Origin: Bacillus manliponensis
GTDB lineage: Bacteria > Bacillota > Bacilli > Bacillales > Bacillaceae_G
Assembly (NCBI RefSeq): GCF_000712595.1
Contig: NZ_JOTN01000004.1
Location: 247,409-311,408 of the forward strand
DNA length: 64,000 bases
Reading direction: 5' to 3'
Shown here: piece after piece, positions 8,065-16,350 of the stretch
How positions within the stretch are numbered: the stretch's first letter is position 1
Layout: every line of letters starts with the position of its first letter
The notes under the pieces: model-generated
Databases searched by the model: none
The model's input: only the letters and a program-made list of their open reading frames with translations
Told to the model about the DNA's origin: nothing
Made by a program: the position numbers and the translations under genes

Positions 8065-10002
8065 ATGAGTGCTATAACTGGTATTTTACATTTCCATAAT
8101 AATCCTGTACCCGTTGAACAAGGAAATCGTTTAATGGATGCATTAAAAAAATTTCCCGCTAATGATATACAAATGTGGCATAGGGAAGAAATCTTCTTTG
8201 GTTGCCATGCACAGTGGATTACCCCAGAATCCATTCATGAACAATTACCTTATTATGATTCGATTCGTAAATTAGCGATTACTGCTGATGCCATTATTGA
8301 TAATCGTGATGAACTATTCAATAGACTGCAAATGAACCATGACAAAAGAAAAACGATGACCGATAGTGAATTAATTTTACTTTCTTATGAAAAGTGGGGA
8401 GAAGATGCCCCGAAGTATTTAGTTGGTGATTTTGCGTTTATGATTTGGGATGAGAAAGAGAAAAAGCTTTTTGGAGCAAGAGATTTTTCAGGGAATCGGA
8501 CGCTATATTATTATCATGATTTTCAGCGATTTGTATTTTGTACAGCTATAACGCCACTATTTACATTACCCTATATTGAAAAAAAGTTAAATACACAGTG
8601 GCTAGCTCAGTTTTTAGCGATTCCTACGACTCTTGATACGGTTGAGGCAGCTTCGTCTGTTTTTTATTCGATAGATCAAATTCCTCCTTCTCACGCTATC
8701 TCCGTTACTAAAGATGGCATGAAATTTTCAAGATATTGTACATTTTCTATTGAGGAGAAATTAAGGTTAAAGTCGAATGAAGAATATGAAGAGGCGTTTC
8801 GAGAAGTGTTTCAAAATGCTGTAAAAGCAAGAGTACGGACATATCGTAATGTAGGTGCACATTTAAGTGGCGGTTTGGATTCAGGATCTGTCGTTAGTTT
8901 TGCAGCAAGAGAGTTGAGAAAGGAAGAGAAAGCGTTACATACGTTTAGTTATATTCCTGTAGAAGATTTTACAGATTGGACACCTAAAAGTAGAGTGGCA
9001 AATGAAAAGCCTTTTATTGAAAAAACTGTGCAATATGTTGGGAATATTAAAGATTACTATATGGATTTTAAAGAGATGAGTCCTTTCTCTGAAGTTGATG
9101 ATTACCTAGAGATGCTAGAGATGCCATATAAGTTTTTTGAGAATTCATTTTGGTTAAAGGGTATTTATGAACAAGCAAATAATAAAGGAATTGGAGTACT
9201 TTTAAATGGTGGAAGAGGGAACTATACTGTTTCTTTTGGAGCGGCTTTAGATTATTACGCCATTCTTTTAAGAAGTTTGAAATGGATTCGCTTTTATAAT
9301 GAGTTACAGCAGTTTAGTGATAAAAAAGGTGTGGGGAGAAAAAGAATTTTGTCATTAGTAGGAAAGCGAGCTTGTCCATGGGTAAATAAGTTATTCCAAC
9401 CTCGTAATCTATATCAATTTCCAGTGCTTATTAATCCTGAATTCGCAAAGGATACTAACGTTTTTCAGCAGCTCGAGCAATATGGGATGGATATAACGGA
9501 TTCGGCTCTACCTAATTTTTACGAAGCAAGAAAGAAGCAATTTGATGAAGTTGTATCATGGCAAATAAGTGGGACAAATAACGCAAAACTATCTTTACGT
9601 TATGGTTTGTGGAACCGTGATCCGACGAATGACTTAAGAGTTGTACGATTTTGTTTATCTGTTCCAAATGAACAATTTGTACAAAATGGAATGGATCGAG
9701 CACTCATCCGTAGAGCTACAAAAACGTTTCTTCCTGATACAGTCAGATTGAATCAAAGAACAAGAGGTGTTCAAGGTGCAGATGGTATACAGCGGATGTT
9801 TCCTCATTGGTCATCTTTTTTAGAGGAAGTACATCAGCTTACTAAAGATAAAGAAATGATTGAACTTATAAATATGAATGTTATTCATGAGGCAATTGCA
9901 AAATTTCAAAATGGACCTCGTCCAGAGTACGCGTTTGATGCAGAATTTAAAGTGTTGATGCGCAGTTTAATTGTATATCGCTTTCTAAAAAATTATGTTT
10001 GA
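8065..10002 (+). CDS. Lasso peptide cyclase (asparagine-synthetase-like, C protein)
   Basis: 645 residues from the ATG at 8065, which has AGGAGG 6 bases before it; the open frame runs 50 codons further up but without a start signal. The N-terminal glutamine-amidotransferase-like domain (about 1-200) begins Met-Ser, so it lacks the Cys2 of true asparagine synthetase. The synthetase domain has the ATP-pyrophosphatase loop SGGLDS near residue 268 and a conserved Asp nearby. In lasso pathways this enzyme adenylates the side-chain Asp/Glu of the core and closes the macrolactam ring. It is the first gene of the cluster, 14 bases before the precursor gene. The tnpB element ends about 175 bases upstream. 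Confidence 0.9.
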   Translation: MSAITGILHFHNNPVPVEQGNRLMDALKKFPANDIQMWHREEIFFGCHAQWITPESIHEQLPYYDSIRKLAITADAIIDNRDELFNRLQMNHDKRKTMTDSELILLSYEKWGEDAPKYLVGDFAFMIWDEKEKKLFGARDFSGNRTLYYYHDFQRFVFCTAITPLFTLPYIEKKLNTQWLAQFLAIPTTLDTVEAASSVFYSIDQIPPSHAISVTKDGMKFSRYCTFSIEEKLRLKSNEEYEEAFREVFQNAVKARVRTYRNVGAHLSGGLDSGSVVSFAARELRKEEKALHTFSYIPVEDFTDWTPKSRVANEKPFIEKTVQYVGNIKDYYMDFKEMSPFSEVDDYLEMLEMPYKFFENSFWLKGIYEQANNKGIGVLLNGGRGNYTVSFGAALDYYAILLRSLKWIRFYNELQQFSDKKGVGRKRILSLVGKRACPWVNKLFQPRNLYQFPVLINPEFAKDTNVFQQLEQYGMDITDSALPNFYEARKKQFDEVVSWQISGTNNAKLSLRYGLWNRDPTNDLRVVRFCLSVPNEQFVQNGMDRALIRRATKTFLPDTVRLNQRTRGVQGADGIQRMFPHWSSFLEEVHQLTKDKEMIELINMNVIHEAIAKFQNGPRPEYAFDAEFKVLMRSLIVYRFLKNYV

Positions 10003-10016
10003 AAGGAGGTGATAGT

Positions 10017-10142
10017 ATGAAAGAACAATGGGAAAAACCAGAATTAGAAATACTTACTATTCATATGACAATGGCTGGACCAGGATTGAGAATTGCTGAT
10101 GCCGAACAGACTGATCCAGACGAAGATGTTCACTATAGTTAA
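10017..10142 (+). CDS. Lasso peptide precursor (paeninodin type)
   Basis: 41 residues, with AAAGGAGGT ending 6 bases before the ATG. The leader of about 19 residues contains WEKPEL, a variant of the YxxPxL motif read by the B1 protein, and ends THMTM-like (IHMTM) with Thr at the penultimate place, as is normal for lasso leaders. The core, about 22 residues, begins AGPGLRIAD and ends DPDEDVHYS. Gly-rich start, Asp at position 9 (the ring acceptor) and a C-terminal Ser match paeninodin, whose C-terminal Ser is phosphorylated by a cluster kinase. Predicted product: nine-residue Ala1-Asp9 macrolactam with a 13-residue acidic tail. Cleavage position is inferred from family rules. Confidence 0.9.
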   Translation: MKEQWEKPELEILTIHMTMAGPGLRIADAEQTDPDEDVHYS

Positions 10143-10173
10143 TGTAATCATCTTTAACAAAATGAGTATAGAG

Positions 10174-10207
10174 AGCCCTTATACATTAAGTATGAGGGCT
10201 TATTTTT
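10174..10207 (+). terminator. Internal terminator/attenuator in the lasso operon
   Basis: AGCCCTTATA and TATGAGGGCT (one G-T pair) around a 7-base loop, followed by TATTTTT. It lies between the precursor and the kinase gene, so it should favour transcripts that end after the precursor, with read-through to the tailoring and export genes. Confidence 0.75.
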
Positions 10208-10241
10208 AAACTGTATGCTTTAACTAGTTGGAGTGAATAAG

Positions 10242-11171
10242 ATGAGAACAATAAAAAGGCAGATTTATAAAGCGTTTGGATTAACTGTATGTAGTGAATT
10301 TTTGCTGCCAGAACTGTCAACGTATGAGATCGATATAGGTAGAGCAGATGTTGTAATTGAAGTTAAGGATTTAACAAAGGTGTGGAACGAGTTAGCCAAT
10401 TCTACAAGAAAATTTATTGTGACAGACCGTATGGTGATGTTTCGAATTACGGACACTGCTATATTTTCTGTACTAGAAGGGAAAAAAATCATTGTTTCAC
10501 CAATAGAAAAGTATGATGAAGGAAAATTACGTCTTTATATTCTTGGTACTTGTATGGGTGCCTTATTAATGCAGCGAAAGATACTTCCTTTACATGGGAG
10601 TGCAATAGCTATTAATGGAAAGGCGTATGCCTTTATTGGAAATTCTGGTGTAGGAAAGTCAACCTTAGCTTCGGCTTTCTTAAAGAAGGGATATGAACTG
10701 ATAAGTGACGATGTCATTCCTGTATCGGTTTCTGAAAAAGGCATTCCGTTTGTTACACCATCTTATCCGCAGCAAAAATTGTGGGAAGAAAGTATTTACG
10801 CCTTTGGTATGAACAAGGTAGAGTATAGTCCGTTATTTGAACGAGAAACAAAATATGCTGTACCGGTTTCTTCTCGTTTTGTAAATGAGACTTTACCATT
10901 AGCGGGTTTGTTTGAACTAGTAAAAGGAGAAAGAGATGACATTCAAATTCATAGTATTAAAAAATTAGAACGATTTCGTACTATGTTTTCTCACACTTAT
11001 CGTAATTTTTTAATTGGCCGGTTAGGTTTGTTAGAGTGGCATTTTAAAATGTGTGCTAATATCGTAAATCAGATTGATATGTTTCAATTGCAAAGGCCAA
11101 ACGATGGTTTTACGGCAAATGAATTAGTGGATGTAGTATTAGATTCTATACGTAAGGGGGAGAAAGAATGA
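10242..11171 (+). CDS. HPr-kinase-like lasso precursor kinase (K protein)
   Basis: 309 residues from the ATG at 10242, 8 bases after GGAG; the GTG at 10233 overlaps that ribosome site. The protein resembles the C-terminal half of HPr kinase/phosphorylase, with a P-loop GNSGVGKSTLA near residues 131-141 and ISDDVIPVS as the following acidic motif. In the paeninodin and related clusters this kinase phosphorylates the side chain of the C-terminal Ser of the precursor; the precursor here also ends in Ser. Its stop overlaps the next start (ATGA). It is unlikely to be a true HPr kinase because it lacks the N-terminal domain and sits inside the cluster. Confidence 0.88.
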   Translation: MRTIKRQIYKAFGLTVCSEFLLPELSTYEIDIGRADVVIEVKDLTKVWNELANSTRKFIVTDRMVMFRITDTAIFSVLEGKKIIVSPIEKYDEGKLRLYILGTCMGALLMQRKILPLHGSAIAINGKAYAFIGNSGVGKSTLASAFLKKGYELISDDVIPVSVSEKGIPFVTPSYPQQKLWEESIYAFGMNKVEYSPLFERETKYAVPVSSRFVNETLPLAGLFELVKGERDDIQIHSIKKLERFRTMFSHTYRNFLIGRLGLLEWHFKMCANIVNQIDMFQLQRPNDGFTANELVDVVLDSIRKGEKE

Positions 11172-11467
11172 TTAATTTAAGGGAAGTTTCATTAAGTAGT
11201 ATTGTTGCTCAATGTGAAGGAAACATAGTCAGTGATATGGATGGAGAGACTGTGATGATGAGTGTGGAGAATGGTAAGTATTACAACTTAGGAAAAATAG
11301 GCGGCGCAATTTGGAATATAATGAAGGAACCGGTTTCTATCGAACAGGTCGTTACCATACTTATGTCAGAGTATGATGTAGAAAGAGAGGATTGTGAGGA
11401 ACAAGTACGTTCTTTTTTAATTCAATTATATGAGGAAGATTTGATTTGCATTAAACATAAAGATTGA
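11168..11467 (+). CDS. PqqD-family lasso leader-binding protein (B1, RRE)
   Basis: 99 residues overlapping the kinase gene by four bases (ATGA). PqqD fold features are visible: MMSVENGKYYNLGKIGGAIWNIM, then SIEQVVTILMSEYDV and a helical end. B1 proteins are stand-alone RiPP recognition elements that bind the leader and present the precursor to the B2 protease and the cyclase. The partner motif here should be WEKPEL in the precursor leader. Confidence 0.88.
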   Translation: MINLREVSLSSIVAQCEGNIVSDMDGETVMMSVENGKYYNLGKIGGAIWNIMKEPVSIEQVVTILMSEYDVEREDCEEQVRSFLIQLYEEDLICIKHKD

Positions 11468-11487
11468 TGAATGGGAGGAGAGAGTGA

Positions 11488-13137
11488 ATGGACATTGTCA
11501 GAAAGATAAAGCGTTTTTTATCAATGGATCGAGCGAAACAGTTTTTACTTTTAGAGGCTTTTTTCTATTTAGGATGGGCTCGAATTCTAAAGGCTATGCC
11601 ATTTTATAAACTCGCTCCAAAACTAGGGGTCTATATGGACGAGACACCTGTAAGTCGTGATCATATTAATCAATCTGTAGTAAGCAAGGTTTCTGATGCA
11701 ATACATATAATGAGTGTTTATACCTTTTGGGAAAGTCACTGTCTTGTTAAAGCAATTGCAGCTATGAAGATGCTAGAAAGAAGGAGATTAGAAAGTACCT
11801 TGTATTTTGGGACAGCAAAAGATACAGATGGTAGGATGATTGCCCATGCATGGTTACGCAGTGGTTCTTTTTATGTAACTGGATTAGAAGGCATGGAAAA
11901 GTTCACAGTTGTTGGTAAGTTCGCCAAACAGAGTGTAAACGAGACTTTGATGAATAATGATTGTAGTTTAGATTTATTACATGTATCGAAAGAACTGCAG
12001 TTACAATTGGAAATGATAAAAAAAAGCAATTCGAAAGAAATGGAAACTATTAATAGAAAATGGTTTGAGGAAATTGACTGGAGTCAATTTCTTGCACTTT
12101 CTGTACATCATCGCATTTATCCCTTCTTATATCCAAAAATAAAAGAAGTTGATGAGGGGACAATTCCAGCGTACGTTATACAGGAGTTGTGTAGGAAGTT
12201 TAAAAATAATACATTTAAAATGTTGTATTTAAGTAGAGAAATGGGAGAAATCAGTAGGTTGTTTTCAGAAAGGAAAATACGTAGCCTGTTTTTAAAAGGG
12301 CCAGTTATCGCTGCGGATTTCTATGAAAATATTTCTTTAAGAACTTCGGGAGATATTGATGTTATCGTACCTATACAAGATTTAAAAAAGGTGCATGAAT
12401 TACTTTTACCTCTTGGGTATGTGAAAGAAGCTGACTTTGAAACAGTTTTAAGTGAATGGAAGTGGCGGCGGCATCATGTAACATATTACCACCCAGAGAA
12501 AAAAATGAAACTAGAGATTCATTGGAGATTGCATCCAGGTCCTTGTAAGGAACCGACATTTCATGAACTTTGGGAACGAAAGCGAATAAGTTATATTGGA
12601 ACATATCCAATATATTGTTTAGGAAAAGAAGATTTGTTTATCTTCCTGTTAAACCATGGAAGTCGTCACGGTTGGTCTAGGTTGCGGTGGTTACTTGATA
12701 TCGACCAGTTATGTAAAAAGGACATTGAGTGGGACGTAGTTAATAAGTTATTAAAAAAATATCACTGTCGTCATATAGCTGGTCAGGCACTTATTTTATC
12801 TTCTCAATTATTTAATACAGTCATACCAGAGAGCATATCTTCCTGTTTAATAAAAAGGAAGCCTAGGAGATTGGCACAAAGTACAATATTTTATTTGGAA
12901 AGGATGGTAAATTTACATACAGAACCTGTTCCAGAAGAAGTATGTAAGTATCATGAACGTTATTTGTTCTCTTTAAAAACAAACGTACAAAAATTTATTT
13001 TTATCGTTAGTTTTTTATATCCATATGCAGAGGACACAAAAACGTTGCCTTTACCAAAGATATTACATTTTTTATATTTCCCTTTACGTCCTATGTTATG
13101 GGCTTGGAGAAAAACGAGGAAGCGTGTTTTATCGTAG
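11488..13137 (+). CDS. Fused lasso leader protease (B2) and nucleotidyltransferase
   Basis: 549 residues with GGAGGAGA upstream. Residues 1 to about 150 are a B2 transglutaminase-like Cys protease: catalytic Cys85 in WESHCLVKAIAAMKML and His120 in IAHAWLRSG. It cuts the leader off. From about residue 185 to the end is a nucleotidyltransferase of the NTP_transf_5 family: LFLKGPVIAADFY, then SGDIDVIVP with the metal-binding Asp-x-Asp, and WRLHPG. In related clusters these are separate genes (B2 of about 150 and N of about 370-400 residues); the length here equals their sum and no stop or frameshift separates them. The N protein has been linked with modifying the phosphorylated tail, which I recall from pseudomycoidin work and cannot verify here. 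Confidence 0.88.
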   Translation: MDIVRKIKRFLSMDRAKQFLLLEAFFYLGWARILKAMPFYKLAPKLGVYMDETPVSRDHINQSVVSKVSDAIHIMSVYTFWESHCLVKAIAAMKMLERRRLESTLYFGTAKDTDGRMIAHAWLRSGSFYVTGLEGMEKFTVVGKFAKQSVNETLMNNDCSLDLLHVSKELQLQLEMIKKSNSKEMETINRKWFEEIDWSQFLALSVHHRIYPFLYPKIKEVDEGTIPAYVIQELCRKFKNNTFKMLYLSREMGEISRLFSERKIRSLFLKGPVIAADFYENISLRTSGDIDVIVPIQDLKKVHELLLPLGYVKEADFETVLSEWKWRRHHVTYYHPEKKMKLEIHWRLHPGPCKEPTFHELWERKRISYIGTYPIYCLGKEDLFIFLLNHGSRHGWSRLRWLLDIDQLCKKDIEWDVVNKLLKKYHCRHIAGQALILSSQLFNTVIPESISSCLIKRKPRRLAQSTIFYLERMVNLHTEPVPEEVCKYHERYLFSLKTNVQKFIFIVSFLYPYAEDTKTLPLPKILHFLYFPLRPMLWAWRKTRKRVLS

Positions 13138-13149
13138 GAGGATGTAAAA

Positions 13150-14943
13150 ATGGATCATATTTTATATTTTGTAAAGCAATTACATTCTTTTGCAGGAAAG
13201 AGCCTTTATGTTAATCTTTCAGGAATGATTTTTATTAGTTTTCTTGAAGGAATGGGTATTTTCTTGTTAATTCCTATGTTAAGTATAGGCGGAATAACAA
13301 ATACAGGGGATAGTACTGTTTTTGAAGCTTTTGCATTCTTTCAAAACCTTCCTCTAGCAGTAAGTTTACCTCTTATTCTATGTATATATGTTTTATTAGT
13401 TGTTAGTCAGAGCCTCATGCAACGCAGTATAACAATTGGAAATATGAAGATTCATCAAGGCTTTATTCGGTATTTACGGTTAAGGGTGTATGAGGAAATG
13501 CTCTGTTCAAATTGGAGCTTTTTTGTGACAAAGAGAAAAACGGATCTTATTAATATACTAACAACAGAGATTGGACGTGTTAGTGGAGGCGTTCGTTTAG
13601 CTATGCAATTATTAACCTCTTTCATTTTCAGTATTGTACAAGTAGGACTAGCATTTCTTGTATCTGTACCAATTACACTTTTTGTACTTTGTTCTGGTTT
13701 TGCTCTTGCCTTCTTTTCTCAGAAGTTTATTAAGCGATCTAGAGCACTAGGAAGTAAAACATCTGAGTTATCCAAAGCGTATTTAGCCGGGGTAACAGAT
13801 CAATTGAACGGCATAAAAGATATTAAAGCGAATTATTTAGAAGTATCCCATTTGAACTGGATTCGTAATTTGACAACAAAAATGGAGCAAGAACAACATG
13901 AGTATATACATGTAAAAACGATGTCTCAATTTGTTTATCAAGTTACATCCGCTTTATTAATTGCACTTTTTATTTTTTTATCTATAAAGATGTTTCACGC
14001 TCAACCAACACAACTACTACTAATTATCCTCATCTTCTCCAGACTATGGCCAAAATTTACAACGATTCAATCAAACCTTGAACAATTAGCAGCAAGCATA
14101 CCAGCTTTTCAATCTTTAATTCAATTGCAGGAAGAGTGTGGGCAGGAAGCAGAATTACAACATGTGAGGCAATATGAGCATGTGGAACGACTGTCTTTAG
14201 AACAGGAAATAGAATGTAGGGATGTTTCATTTCGTTACAGCTTGGCGAGTGATACTTATGCACTTAAAAATATTAATATAAATATTCCTGCTTATAGTAT
14301 GACTGCTATTGTTGGAAAATCAGGTGCGGGGAAGAGTACGTTAATTGATCTTTTAATGGGGCTTTTGCAGCCAGAAACAGGAGAGGTATTAATCGATGGT
14401 ACACCTCTTACGAATGAGAATGTGTTGTCACTAAGGCGAACTCTTAGTTATGTTTCACAAGATCCATTTTTATTTAATGCAAGCATACGAGACAACTTAC
14501 TTATGGTTGAACCGAATGCGACGGAAGAGCAGATGTGGGAAGCATTACAGTTTGCAGCAGCTTCTGAATTTGTTAAGGGACTGTCAAGTGGCATCAATAC
14601 AGTGATTGGAGATCGTGGAGTGAGACTTTCTGGTGGAGAGAGGCAACGGCTTGTATTGGCACGTGCCATTTTACGAAAGCCATCTATTCTTATTTTAGAT
14701 GAAGCAACGAGCGCACTTGATACAGAAAATGAAGAGAAAATCCAAGTGGCGTTAGAACAATTAAAAGGGAAGACTACCATTATTGTAATTGCGCACCGAT
14801 TGTCGACAATTCGAAATGCAGATCAAGTCATTGTGATAGATAAAGGACAAATTGTACAAACAGGATCATTTCAGCAATTAGCAAATGAGAGAAGGGGAGT
14901 ATTTCGGCACTTGTTACAGAGTCAAGTTGGAGTTGGAAGCTAA
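13150..14943 (+). CDS. Lasso peptide ABC exporter (fused permease-ATPase, D protein)
   Basis: 597 residues with AGGAGG 8 bases before the ATG and only 12 bases after the previous stop. An ABC membrane domain with about six transmembrane segments (residues 20-310) is followed by the ATPase: Walker A GKSGAGKST, signature LSGGERQR, Walker B ILILDEATSALD, and the H-loop IAHRLST. Works as a homodimer; exports the mature lasso peptide and usually gives self-protection. No isopeptidase gene is seen in the cluster. A strong terminator follows. Confidence 0.92.
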   Translation: MDHILYFVKQLHSFAGKSLYVNLSGMIFISFLEGMGIFLLIPMLSIGGITNTGDSTVFEAFAFFQNLPLAVSLPLILCIYVLLVVSQSLMQRSITIGNMKIHQGFIRYLRLRVYEEMLCSNWSFFVTKRKTDLINILTTEIGRVSGGVRLAMQLLTSFIFSIVQVGLAFLVSVPITLFVLCSGFALAFFSQKFIKRSRALGSKTSELSKAYLAGVTDQLNGIKDIKANYLEVSHLNWIRNLTTKMEQEQHEYIHVKTMSQFVYQVTSALLIALFIFLSIKMFHAQPTQLLLIILIFSRLWPKFTTIQSNLEQLAASIPAFQSLIQLQEECGQEAELQHVRQYEHVERLSLEQEIECRDVSFRYSLASDTYALKNININIPAYSMTAIVGKSGAGKSTLIDLLMGLLQPETGEVLIDGTPLTNENVLSLRRTLSYVSQDPFLFNASIRDNLLMVEPNATEEQMWEALQFAAASEFVKGLSSGINTVIGDRGVRLSGGERQRLVLARAILRKPSILILDEATSALDTENEEKIQVALEQLKGKTTIIVIAHRLSTIRNADQVIVIDKGQIVQTGSFQQLANERRGVFRHLLQSQVGVGS

Positions 14944-14950
14944 ATAAAAA

Positions 14951-14978
14951 AGCCCCGTCTGCTTATGCAGGCGGGGCT
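14951..14978. terminator. Strong bidirectional terminator between lasso cluster and odhB
   Basis: AGCCCCGTCTGC and GCAGGCGGGGCT pair around TTAT with one mismatch-free GC-rich stem apart from a G-T; A run on the left, T run on the right, so it serves both converging operons. Confidence 0.9.
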
Positions 14979-14985
14979 TTAATTA

Positions 14986-16254
14986 TTAACCTTCTAATAA
15001 TAGAGATTTTGGATCTTCTAGTAATGCTTTTACTGTTGCAAGGAAGCTAACTGCTTCTTTACCGTCTACGATGCGGTGATCGTAAGATAATGCGATGTAC
15101 ATCATTGGACGGTTTTCCATGCGCTCTGCATCAATTGCAACTGGGCGTAGTTGAATTGTATGCATACCTAGAATACCTACTTGTGGTCCGTTTAAGATTG
15201 GCGTTGACATAAGAGAACCGAATACGCCACCGTTTGTAATTGTGAATGTACCACCTTGTAGTTCTTTTAATGTTAATTTGTTGTCACGAGCTTTTTTACC
15301 AAGTGTGCTAATTTCTCTTTCGATTTCAGCGAAGTTTAGTTTGTTTGCATCACGAACGACAGGAACAACTAAACCTTCTGGAGCTGAAACAGCGATTCCG
15401 ATATCATAGAACTTCTTAAGTACAAGTTCATCACCTTGAATTTCAGCGTTTAATAATGGGAATTGTTTTAACGCTGCAACAACTGCTTTTGTGAAGAAGG
15501 ACATGAAACCAAGACGTACATCATGTTTCTTTTCGAATGCATCTTTACGGTCTTTACGAAGCGCCATAACTTCTGTCATATCAACTTCGTTAAATGTCGT
15601 TAACATTGCAGCTGTTTGCTGAACTTCTACAAGACGGTTTGCAATTGTTTGACGACGACGAGACATTTTTACGCGCTCAACTGGCTTTTCAAAATCAGTA
15701 GCCGCTTGAGTTGGAGCAGCTGGTTTTGGAGCTGGTTTTTCAGCTTTTTTCGCTTCGTTAGCTGAATGTGCTGCTACATCATGTGGTCGTACACGTCCTA
15801 ATGGATCGCTGCTAGATACTGTATTTAAGTCAATGCCAAGCTCTCTTGCCATTTTACGAGCAGCTGGTGATGCGATTGGACGATTTGTATTTGGAAGTCC
15901 TTGCATTGGTTGAGCGCCTGTTGTAGGAGCAGGTGCTGCTTCTTGTTTTGGCTCTTCTACAACTGTAGCTGCTTCTTCTGCATTACCTACGCCAACTGCA
16001 ACTGGTGCTGCAGCCGTACCGTTTGCATCTAATACCGCGATAACATGACCAATTTCTACGATATCACCAGATTCTCCGCGTAACTCTGTTACAATACCTG
16101 AGTCTTCTGCAATGATTTCTACGTTAACTTTATCTGTTTCTAGCTCAACAATGCTTTCGCCTTTCTCAACTTTGTCGCCAACATTGACAAGCCATTGTGA
16201 AATTGTTCCTTCTGTAATAGATTCCGCAAGCTCAGGTACTTTAATTTCGATCAT
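14986..16254 (-). CDS. odhB: Dihydrolipoyllysine succinyltransferase, E2 of 2-oxoglutarate dehydrogenase
   Basis: 422 residues. An N-terminal lipoyl domain (about 1-78) has the lipoylated Lys in [11 protein letters not shown]. An Ala/Pro-rich linker follows, then the E1/E3 subunit-binding domain ([16 protein letters not shown], about 125-160), a second linker and the catalytic domain with SYDHRIVDG (His-x-x-x-Asp) near the C-terminus. It transfers succinyl groups to CoA in the citric acid cycle. GGGGAGG precedes the ATG. It lies 96 bases after odhA on the same strand, one operon. Confidence 0.97.
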   Translation of the reverse strand: MIEIKVPELAESITEGTISQWLVNVGDKVEKGESIVELETDKVNVEIIAEDSGIVTELRGESGDIVEIGHVIAVLDANGTAAAPVAVGVGNAEEAATVVEEPKQEAAPAPTTGAQPMQGLPNTNRPIASPAARKMARELGIDLNTVSSSDPLGRVRPHDVAAHSANEAKKAEKPAPKPAAPTQAATDFEKPVERVKMSRRRQTIANRLVEVQQTAAMLTTFNEVDMTEVMALRKDRKDAFEKKHDVRLGFMSFFTKAVVAALKQFPLLNAEIQGDELVLKKFYDIGIAVSAPEGLVVPVVRDANKLNFAEIEREISTLGKKARDNKLTLKELQGGTFTITNGGVFGSLMSTPILNGPQVGILGMHTIQLRPVAIDAERMENRPMMYIALSYDHRIVDGKEAVSFLATVKALLEDPKSLLLEG

Positions 16255-16350
16255 TTTTCATGTCCTCCCCTTATTTGCCTAACATTATGTTTGATATTCG
16301 TAATCTTCATTGGTATTTCATAAAGGTAAGCGGGGAAGTCCCGCTTATCC

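Noticed and set aside
8065-10002. Gene as true asparagine synthetase (AsnB/AsnO)
   Set aside because: The mature N-terminus lacks Cys2, and the neighbours are lasso peptide genes.
10242-11171. Gene as HPr kinase/phosphorylase (hprK)
   Set aside because: Lacks the N-terminal HPr kinase domain and lies between lasso precursor and RRE genes.
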